A DNA stretch of 5,648 nt from contig JAJAZO010000086.1 of assembly GCA_026785745.1 (NCBI GenBank), positions 1-5,648 of the forward strand, given 5' to 3'. Source of the DNA: Chitinophagaceae bacterium (lineage in GTDB: Bacteria > Bacteroidota > Bacteroidia > Chitinophagales > Chitinophagaceae). The notes below the pieces were generated by a model. It made no database searches and was not told the origin of the DNA. It worked only from the letters and a program-made list of their open reading frames with translations. Below are positions 1 through 5,648 of this stretch, piece by piece; the first letter of the stretch is position 1, and each line of letters begins with the position of its first letter. The translations under genes and the position numbers were made by a program.

Positions 1-1672
1 GTGGTGGTGCCCCGTATTCAAAAGCTCCGAGTAAGAAACCAAACTTATGCAGTTGTTCTGCCTCATCCATACCTAAGGCAGCAAACATTTTTTCCTGTAA
101 CTCTCTCTGGAAAATTCGGATGGAGCCTCCGCCAATTTCATTTCCGTTCAGCACCATATCATAAGCATTTGCTTTGATAGTAGCATAAGGGTGCTTCAAA
201 TATTGTGATGCATTGTCCCCGCCTGCCGGACGGGCAGGAATAACGGGATTGTTATTGATCATCGTTTCTATCTGTGCAGGTTTGGGAGAAGTAAACGGAT
301 GGTGACGGGCTACCCAGCGGTTGCCTTCTTCATCATATTCAAACAACGGAAAATCTACTACCCACAATAGTTTGAATTCTGTGTGTTTTCTTAAACCCAA
401 CCGGCTGGCCATTTCCATTCTTACATCACTGATGGCTTTTCTTGTTCTTTCTTCTGCACCGGCAAGAATCAAAACCAGGTCACCAGCTTTTGCATTGCTC
501 GCCTCGGCAATAGCTTTTAGTTTTTCTTCGCTATAGAATTTGTCAACGCTGCTTTTATAAGTTCCATCGGTATTTATTTTTATAAACACCAATCCTTTCA
601 TTCCTATCTGCGGACGTTTTACCCACTCCGTCAGTTAATCTGTTTGTTTACGACTGTATTAACTGCAACCCGGAACAGCCATGGCTACAACCGTTTCTGC
701 TTCATCAAACACTTTGAAGTCGGCACCGTTTATTAAAGCGGCATTATCTTGTTTATCTATATAAACAGTAGAAGGCTTTTTCAGGTTCAGCACTTTCATG
801 TCAAACCGGATGTCTGGTTTATCATTGCCATAATTCCACATGGCGTCTTCCCATGTCATTCGCTGCACTGTTTCGGTATAGTCAATTCCTTTTACATCTT
901 TGAAGATGGATTTGATCATTCCTTCAAACATGTTGAGAATGTCTTCCTGTTCTACAAAAGCCATCTCACAATCTATCTGTGTAAACTCCGGCTGACGGTC
1001 GGCCCGTAAGTCTTCATCCCGAAAACATTTTACAATCTGGTAGTAACGGTCGTACCCACTTACCATCAGTAATTGTTTGAACGTTTGTGGTGATTGCGGC
1101 AGTGCATAGAATTGCCCGGCGTTCATTCTGGAAGGCACCACAAAATCCCTGGCACCTTCCGGAGTTGATTTGATCAGGAAAGGTGTTTCAATATCCATGA
1201 AATTATTCTGGTGCAGATAATTTCTGGCGGCCCGGTTTACTGCATAACGCAGTTCAATATTTTTCTTTACTGCATTGCGGCGCAAATCAAGATAACGGTA
1301 TTTCATCCGCAGGTCATCACCACCATCTGTATCATCCTGGATGGTGAAAGGAGGAATGGCAGACTTATTTAATATTTTAAATGAGGTAACAACAATTTCA
1401 ATATCGCCTGTCGGAATATTGGCATTTTTATTACTTCGTTCATTTACGGTTCCTGTTGCCTGCAATACAAACTCCCTTCCAAGAGGATTTGCTTCCAATT
1501 GTTTGGTCAGGTCTTCACCGATCAATAATTGGGTGATACCGTAACGGTCACGCAGGTCAATAAAGGTGATGGCAGTGCCTAATTTTCTAACTGTTTGCAC
1601 CCAGCCGGCCAGGGTAACTTCTTTTCCTTTGTTTGTTAGCCTCAATTCGCCACAGGTGTGAGTTCTGTACAT
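1..1672 (-). CDS. aspS: Aspartyl-tRNA synthetase (partial, C-terminus off window; two in-frame TAA codons)
   Basis: Class II aminoacyl-tRNA synthetase that charges tRNA(Asp) with aspartate in the cytoplasm; essential in bacteria. About 557 codons are visible of a family usually near 580-590. Seen in order: an N-terminal OB-fold anticodon-binding domain (residues 1-105, starting [12 protein letters not shown]), the catalytic core with [12 protein letters not shown] (171-182), PQSPQ (192-196) and motif 2 [18 protein letters not shown] (217-234), the bacterial GAD insertion domain (from about 325), then GGGSIRI and [12 protein letters not shown]. Motif 3 (GLDR) would lie just past the left edge. 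The start at 1672 is chosen because the family begins at MYRTHTCG; an upstream ATG at 1753 would add 27 unrelated residues covering the promoter. TAA codons stand at residues 338 and 346 at the start of the GAD domain, with the same frame open and conserved on both sides. A 337-residue product would lack motif 3, so the gene is either miscalled, mutated or read through. Confidence 0.95.
222..238. repeat. GC-rich palindrome inside aspS (CCTGCC-N5-GGCAGG)
   Basis: A perfect 6-bp inverted repeat, CCTGCC and GGCAGG, flanks a 5-base spacer in otherwise moderately AT-rich coding sequence. In the aspS frame it encodes PARPAGG, within the stretch [20 protein letters not shown] between HHPFTSPK and [15 protein letters not shown]. 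This is a variable loop that is much shorter in E. coli AspRS. Similar CCTGCC/GGCAGG palindromes are, as I recall, dispersed in many Bacteroidota genomes. That this one is an inserted mobile or dispersed repeat element is an inference; no second copy occurs in the window. Confidence 0.5.
635..661 (-). other. Pair of in-frame TAA codons inside aspS
   Basis: Read on the minus strand, the frame gives [29 protein letters not shown]. The stops are at 659-661 and 635-637, and no other in-frame stop exists from 1672 to the left edge. The frame does not shift: the reading continues straight into recognisable AspRS sequence. The second TAA stands where RKQxDELTEW of relatives has Glu, so GAA to TAA (C to A on the plus strand) is the simplest single change. 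The first could replace Glu, or Ser/Ala as some relatives have there. Both are preceded by T, giving TTAA. Confidence 0.9.
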
Positions 1673-1989
1673 AGCTATTGTGTTCTTTTTTGAGGCGCAA
1701 AGATAACAAGGCAGGGCTATTTTTGGGCGTTTAATCCGGTTGGATTTATACAAGAAATGATGCGATTCTGCCGGGCAATCAAAGGGTTATTAATTTTTAT
1801 GCGCTTTGCACAATAAAATAAGAATGTAAACTATTGCCTAGCACTTGCATTTTGGGGATTTATTATTTATATTTATAATCAGTACCTGAACCCTGAATAA
1901 CAACACTACTAAAATCCGTACCATGATCACACTTGCCATCATTTACCTATTTCGCCGCTACATTCTTAAATCAAAGAAAAAACAGCCAC
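1673..1989. other. Intergenic region between the membrane protein gene and aspS
   Basis: This 317-base gap is AT-rich, especially around 1855-1885 (TTTATTATTTATATTTATAA). It contains the aspS -7 motif near its left end and a doubtful 26-codon plus-strand ORF that overlaps its right end. I found no tRNA or other recognisable RNA gene, and no convincing terminator hairpin after the membrane protein gene. The short direct repeat CCTGAA/CCCTGAA near 1886-1898 is not palindromic. Confidence 0.6.
1698..1705 (-). promoter_or_regulatory. Probable aspS promoter, -7 element TATCTTTG
   Basis: The minus strand reads TATCTTTG, an exact match to the Bacteroidota primary sigma factor -7 consensus TAnnTTTG. 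It ends 25 bases before the aspS ATG at 1672, which would give a short leader of about 20 bases. No clear -33 TTG element is seen 19-21 bases upstream, so the call rests on the -7 motif and position. No Shine-Dalgarno sequence precedes the ATG, as is usual in this phylum. Confidence 0.45.
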
Positions 1990-2003
1990 TTATTGCAACG
2001 TAA
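1923..2003 (+). CDS. Doubtful small ORF, 26 aa, one possible membrane segment
   Basis: ATG at 1923 opens a 26-codon frame ending in TAA at 2001-2003. The product MITLAIIYLFRRYILKSKKK plus six residues has a hydrophobic start followed by a strongly basic tail, like a tiny single-pass membrane protein. It is the only reading frame in the gap that looks protein-like, and it points opposite to every other gene here. It overlaps the 3' end of the convergent membrane protein gene by 14 bases. No clear -7 motif or ribosome binding site supports it, and a frame this short can arise by chance. Confidence 0.15.
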   Translation: MITLAIIYLFRRYILKSKKKQPLIAT

Positions 2004-2403
2004 CTGATTTATGCTGTTTCATTTCCCGTGGAAGCTGCACTGCGTAATAGTAGAGCAAAATCATTGCGCCGGTAACAAACGGAATTAATGCAATATGCTT
2101 TCCTGTAAATTCTCTCCATACAGGCATTTCATCAAAGCCAAGAAATTCGCTGATCATCCAATAAGCATTGGCAGTAATCCAGAATACAATAGCAAGGTTA
2201 TGCGACAATTCAGATGTTATCTGCCGGTTCTTCCAGGATATCCAGATAGCAATTAATAGAGTAGGAGCTATCATGGTAATGCCCAATGGCTTCCATATCA
2301 TACACCAGCTTATATCTTTTAACAACCAGAAAACAACATGCATATTTTCCATACGGCGAAGCCTGTTTGGAACAGAGTAGAGTGATTCGTTGGATTGGTT
2401 CAT
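1990..2403 (-). CDS. Small multi-pass membrane protein of unknown function
   Basis: A 137-residue hydrophobic protein I cannot assign to a named family. Hydrophobic segments lie at about residues 22-38, 39-57, 66-88 and 102-122, suggesting three or four membrane helices. The protein is rich in tryptophan (WLLKD, ISWCMIW, IWISW, VFWITANAYWM), and has short charged loops (KNRQ, REFTGKH) and a basic tail (REMKQHK). The ATG at 2403 gives the longest form; ATGs at residues 18 and 21, just before the first hydrophobic segment, are possible alternatives. It follows the FAD oxidoreductase gene by 70 bases and could be co-transcribed with it. A weak -7-like TATTTTTA at 2452-2459 in that gap could also serve it. 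The TAA stop follows CAG, and the ORF has no internal interruptions. Confidence 0.8.
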   Translation of the reverse strand: MNQSNESLYSVPNRLRRMENMHVVFWLLKDISWCMIWKPLGITMIAPTLLIAIWISWKNRQITSELSHNLAIVFWITANAYWMISEFLGFDEMPVWREFTGKHIALIPFVTGAMILLYYYAVQLPREMKQHKSVTLQ

Positions 2404-2473
2404 GGTAATGAGGTGGGTTAATTAGTCTATCCGTTAATTGGTAGCTGTGTATAAAAATAGCATTTAGATTAAT

Positions 2474-3541
2474 TCAGGAAACTTTTCTGGAAAGTATTTT
2501 CTGGAATCGCTTAATATCTGCTTCGGGATTTAATATTTTATTGTAGCAGAGATGGTCTGCTAATTGTTTTGCAAAGAAAGGCGCTAAGGAACAACCTTTA
2601 GTTCCCATGCCATTCAGTATGCCAATGTTTGTATGCAGTGGATGAAACCCAACAAAGGGTCTTCTTTCCAATGTGGCAGGACGAACACCGGAGAGATGAG
2701 CAACGATGCTAAAAGGAATTTTCAACCAATCTTTTAATAGCGATTCTGTTTTCTCTCTGAACTCAGTGGTGGGTTCAGCATTTTCAAATTTCCACGCATA
2801 GGTAGAACCTACCCACCATAAGCCCGGTGTGGCAAGCGGTACCAGCATCATTCCTTTTTTATAAATGGTAGTTTGGGGTAAGTCAGGAATTTCTACAATC
2901 AGCACTTCACCTTTGTTGGGGGCGAAGGGCAATAGATTGAAATAGGGGTTATTTGTAGAACTATTGCCATCGCAAAAGATAATTGCAGAAGCAGAGATGT
3001 TTTTATAAATAATATTATCCGGAAACACTTCCAGGTCATTGATTTCAAATTCTTCTTCCAGCAATAGTTTTTTTATTATTAATTGTTGTCGCCACGCAGG
3101 CAGCAGTGTTTCAATATGGGCTATATAAACTGGTTTTATTTCACCGCAACCAAAGTCGTACTTGAAAAAAGAGTTAAAATGATTTTGTTCCGGGTAGCTG
3201 TGTACATATTGATTCTTTTCTTCGATACGTTGTAAAAAACTAACCCTCATTTGCGGGCTTGGGAAAAATTCAATGATATTTTTCTGCGAAATGGCGGGAA
3301 TATTTAATTCGATACCGATTTGATGATAGGCATGCCATGCATAGGGAAGTATTTCTTCTGCCATCCAAACCTCCACATGCCTGCGGCCAGTGACGGGATT
3401 GATAATGCCTGCGGCAATTTTTGAAGAAGAATTGGTTGAATTATTATCAATGACAAGAAAACTCTTTCCTTCTTTTTGAAGATAATAGCTAAGCCAGGTG
3501 CCGCTGATGCCTTGCCCGATTATTAGATAGTCAACTTGCAT
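2474..3541 (-). CDS. FAD-dependent oxidoreductase, DAO (D-amino acid oxidase-like) superfamily
   Basis: Predicted cytoplasmic flavoprotein of 355 residues. The N-terminus MQVDYLIIGQGISGTWLSYY carries the Rossmann dinucleotide-binding GxGxxG (residues 9-14), and an acidic residue ends strand 2 (VID, 30-32) to bind the FAD ribose. SSKIAAGIINP (39-49) resembles the SSxAAAGxxNP segment of the DAO family. Near the C-terminus, SGVRPATLERRPFVGFHP (284-301) and NGMGTKGCSLAPFFAKQL form the typical second FAD-contact region of glycine oxidase, D-amino acid dehydrogenase and MnmC-C type enzymes. The substrate cannot be told from sequence alone. The start at 3541 is preferred because the Rossmann strand begins directly after it; an in-frame ATG at 3571 lies inside the hairpin. 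The stop is TGA. The gene may continue into the membrane protein gene as one transcript. Confidence 0.9.
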   Translation of the reverse strand: MQVDYLIIGQGISGTWLSYYLQKEGKSFLVIDNNSTNSSSKIAAGIINPVTGRRHVEVWMAEEILPYAWHAYHQIGIELNIPAISQKNIIEFFPSPQMRVSFLQRIEEKNQYVHSYPEQNHFNSFFKYDFGCGEIKPVYIAHIETLLPAWRQQLIIKKLLLEEEFEINDLEVFPDNIIYKNISASAIIFCDGNSSTNNPYFNLLPFAPNKGEVLIVEIPDLPQTTIYKKGMMLVPLATPGLWWVGSTYAWKFENAEPTTEFREKTESLLKDWLKIPFSIVAHLSGVRPATLERRPFVGFHPLHTNIGILNGMGTKGCSLAPFFAKQLADHLCYNKILNPEADIKRFQKILSRKVS

Positions 3542-3545
3542 CTTG

Positions 3546-3553
3546 CAAAAATA
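3546..3553 (-). promoter_or_regulatory. Possible promoter of the FAD oxidoreductase gene, -7 element TATTTTTG
   Basis: The minus strand reads TATTTTTG, matching the Bacteroidota -7 consensus TAnnTTTG, only four bases before the ATG at 3541. Transcription would then begin at or next to the start codon, giving a leaderless or nearly leaderless mRNA. No clear -33 TTG is visible, because that region is occupied by the inverted repeat. The same T-run would form the tail of the preceding terminator. Confidence 0.35.
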
Positions 3554-3558
3554 GGGAT

Positions 3559-3618
3559 GCCACAGAGACACTGAGACACAGAATTGAAATGACTTCAGTG
3601 TTTCTGTGTCTCTGTGGC
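3559..3618 (-). terminator. Inverted repeat, probable terminator after the macroglobulin gene
   Basis: Arms at 3559-3571 and 3606-3618 are perfect 13-bp reverse complements (GCCACAGAGACAC / GTGTCTCTGTGGC). A second, mutually exclusive 11-bp pairing joins 3573-3583 (GAGACACAGAA) to 3602-3612. Seen on the minus strand, the structure starts six bases after the macroglobulin TAA and is followed, a few bases on, by the T-run TATTTTT, which fits an intrinsic terminator. The arm sequence CCACAGAGACACTGAGACAC resembles a repeat I recall as dispersed in some Bacteroidota genomes, so it may be a repetitive element with a terminator role. Confidence 0.6.
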
Positions 3619-3624
3619 AAAATC

Positions 3625-5648
3625 TTATTCTACGGTGATACGAACTCCTTCACTATGCGAAGTAAACTCCGGTGCATACATACACTGTATTGTAGTAACG
3701 CCATTACTAAAATTACCAGTATGCGTTACAAACAAGGGGTACTCGAACACATACGTTCCTTTTCTCAGGTAACTAAAAAAGAAATTAGTGCTGGCATCTT
3801 TGATGCTTTCATAATAACCAAGACCACCCTGGTATTTGTAACTGCTGAGTACATTGACTGGTTCAAGAGCTGATGCCCGCATGTCTTTCATGTGTACATA
3901 CTCCATGTCACGGTCTACTCTTAATTCCACTCTTACTTTTATCTTATCACCTACTTTCAAAACATCACCATCATTTACCGGTGTAATCACCGGCCCACGG
4001 TCTGTGTTTTTTTCAACAAAAAGTTTTTTCACCAATTTCAGTGGGGTAGAAGCTGTTGTTATTTTATCAAGGTCTTCAGAATACTGCCAATACACTCCAC
4101 CCCAGCTTGCACTTACATTGCTATTAGAAGAAGAAACTGTTACGGCAATATTTCCCATATCTGGTTTTACTTTCTGGCCTTCTATTGTTTTCTTAAAATA
4201 ACCCGTACCTGCTTCTTGTCCTGCATCGGTTGACTTGATTGTTGTACTACTGCCTAATTTTATTTCAACAACTGGTTCACTGCTCAACCATTCGGTTCCT
4301 TGTAATAGTAAGGCATAGCAGGCTTCTGCCGTAGCCTTTGTTGTTTTCCAGTTATTGGTCTGTTTATTTTTTAATAACCATGTTCTAAGGTCATCAACCG
4401 TTTTTGTATCCTTGCCCACTTCCTGGAAGGCTTCAATCAGTAATGCCTGTGTTTCTATTGGCGCCTGGTACCAGAACCATCCATTTACCTGATCTTTCCA
4501 GTACATTCCCAACTCTTCATTTGTAATTGATGTTTCTTTCAGCGATTTCAGGATGGCTGCAGGAGTTTTTGCATCGTCTGTCCTGTTCAATGCTAAAGCA
4601 ATCATGCCCTGCATATACTTGCTTTGACCTACCCAATATTGCTGCGCCTGTTTGTAATAATAATTGTAAGCCGTTTGCGAAGCCGCATCAATTTAATACT
4701 CAGGGAAGAAACTTCTCATATACAAATACTGAATCTGGGTGTAACCAATGTTCTGGCCTTTCAGGTTTACTTTGTATTTGATTAAATAATCATAATCTTC
4801 TTTCAATTTCTTGTCGAGATAAGGGATGGCCGTTGATAATATAGCTTTTAACTTATCATCCTGACCTTTGGCGTAAGCTTTCAGTTTTTTCAAGTGACCG
4901 ATGCCAGTTGTAATGTATTGCGTCATATAACGATCATCAGGGCCCCCGGTAAACCATACAAAACCACCATTACTGCTTTGCATTTGTTTTAGTTTGTCGT
5001 AAGCACTGTTTAGTTGCTCACTCATTTTTATCATATCAAACAACAAAGCAATATTTCTTTTTTGTTCTGCCTCATTCTTTGCTTGTAATACCCATGGGGT
5101 TTCTTCCAGCAATACTGCTTTTAATTCCTGGTTCTTTTGCAGGTTACTCATTAAAGCAGCCGTGTCTTTTATTTTCCATTTTTCAAACACTTGTTTGATG
5201 CGAGGTGATGAATTGGAAACGAAAGTGGCCAATGAATTTGCATAATACCTGTTCCAGGTTTGCTCTGCACATTCATACGGATACTCCATCAGGTATGGCA
5301 GAGCCTGCACGGCATACCATGCAGGGTTGGAAGTGTATTCTACTGTGAGTGAATAGTTCTGCAAAGTTTCACTCTTATCACTATTCAGTAATTTTTCAAA
5401 CGTAAAGTTCTTTGTACCGGTTCCTCTCATTGGTAACGGCATTGTTTCTGTTACCAGCATTCTGTTAGTGAGAACGGGCAACATGTTTTCTTCGCCATCA
5501 CTATAGTTACCTGCTTTAGCAATTATTCTCCATTGCAATACTTTATTAAACTGGTAAGGAATTTCAATTGGGAATTTCACTGCTTCACTTTGCCCGGCTG
5601 CCACCGTGAAATACTGATTAGCCACCATGTTGCGGAACATGCCATCAA
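3625..5648 (-). CDS. Alpha-2-macroglobulin family protein, C-terminal part (5' end off window; one in-frame TAA)
   Basis: Bacterial alpha-2-macroglobulins are large envelope or periplasmic proteins thought to trap attacking proteases covalently through a thioester. Only the last 673 codons are visible; Bacteroidota members usually exceed 1,500 residues, so the signal peptide and N-terminal MG domains lie to the right of the window. Seen: the A2M/MG7-CUB region (LPVLTNRMLVTETMPLPM), then the thioester domain with YPYECAEQTWNRYYAN, whose CAEQ matches the CxEQ thioester motif (5260-5271, Cys at visible residue 126). Helical-toroid segments follow: GGFVWFTGGPDDRYMTQYI, WFWYQAPIETQALLIEAF and NNWKTTKATAEACYALL. 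The C-terminal MG10-like domain runs from KVGDKIKVRVEL to SEGVRITVE, a natural-looking terminus ending in TAA at 3625. One in-frame TAA (4693-4695, visible codon 318) splits the thioester domain, with the same frame continuing on both sides. Nonsense mutation, sequence error or readthrough are all possible. Confidence 0.92.
4693..4695 (-). other. In-frame TAA codon inside the macroglobulin thioester domain
   Basis: The minus strand reads RSFFPEY-TAA-IDAASQTAYNYYYKQ and on into SKYMQGMIALALNR without a change of frame. The 26 codons between the TAA and the next in-frame ATG (4614) encode sequence of the same alpha-helical character as the rest of the domain. A separate start at 4614 would therefore discard real protein. 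As in aspS, the TAA is preceded by T (TTAA). Which amino acid belongs here cannot be fixed from this window alone. Confidence 0.85.

Noticed and set aside
321..536. Open plus-strand frame of 71 codons
   Set aside because: It is antisense to the C-terminal half of aspS, which continues in frame through this region; composition and product look like a shadow.
635..661. Frameshift as the cause of the aspS break
   Set aside because: The sequences on both sides of the TAAs are in the same frame, and the spacing YSRKQTD-x-LTEW fits the family without insertion or deletion.
1673..1753. Longer aspS start at 1753
   Set aside because: It would add 27 residues unrelated to AspRS and place the TATCTTTG promoter motif inside the coding region; [12 protein letters not shown] is the family N-terminus.
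1886..1898. CCTGAA/CCCTGAA as a terminator or operator
   Set aside because: It is a short direct repeat, not an inverted one, with no T-run in the expected place.
3542..3571. Longer FAD oxidoreductase start at 3571
   Set aside because: The added residues (MSLWHPYFCK) are encoded within the hairpin and its tail, and the Rossmann strand starts right after the ATG at 3541.
3589..3873. Open plus-strand frame starting in the hairpin
   Set aside because: It is antisense to the macroglobulin C-terminal domain, whose protein is clearly family-like; the start lies in the repeat.
3625..4614. Separate gene starting at the ATG at 4614
   Set aside because: Macroglobulin-like sequence continues in frame upstream between 4615 and 4692 and beyond the TAA, so this is the second half of one gene.

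Overview
The window looks like a chromosomal piece of a Bacteroidota bacterium, most likely near the Chitinophagaceae. This rests on the protein flavour of the aspartyl-tRNA synthetase and the alpha-2-macroglobulin-like protein, the absence of Shine-Dalgarno sequences before the starts, TAnnTTTG-type -7 promoter motifs, and a moderately AT-rich composition. No database search was possible, so the placement is an inference.

All four convincing genes lie on the minus strand. In transcription order (right to left) they are: the C-terminal part of a large alpha-2-macroglobulin family protein with a CAEQ thioester motif (3625-5648, running off the right edge); a DAO-type FAD-dependent oxidoreductase (2474-3541); a small multi-pass membrane protein of unknown function (1990-2403); and aspS, aspartyl-tRNA synthetase (1-1672, running off the left edge just before class II motif 3). 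Between the macroglobulin and the oxidoreductase sits a strong inverted repeat (3559-3618). It can act as a terminator, and the T-run after it doubles as the likely -7 element of the next gene, so the FAD gene may have a leaderless or almost leaderless transcript. The 317-base gap 1673-1989 holds the probable aspS promoter and at most a doubtful 26-codon plus-strand ORF. The genes do not form an obvious pathway: aspS is housekeeping, the macroglobulin is an envelope or periplasmic protease-trap type protein, and the two middle genes may be co-transcribed.

The main anomaly is that both partial genes are interrupted by in-frame TAA codons with no frameshift. aspS has two (635-637 and 659-661), eight codons apart, and the macroglobulin gene has one (4693-4695). 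Family-like sequence continues in the same frame on both sides of each. The second aspS TAA falls where glutamate is expected (D-E-L-T-E), so GAA to TAA is the simplest explanation, and all three sit in the tetramer TTAA. Sequencing or assembly error, or recent nonsense mutation, is the conservative reading. UAA readthrough or recoding is the exciting but less likely one, because TAA also ends two genes at natural-looking termini. A second point of interest is a GC-rich palindrome inside aspS (222-238) that encodes an apparent in-frame loop insertion.
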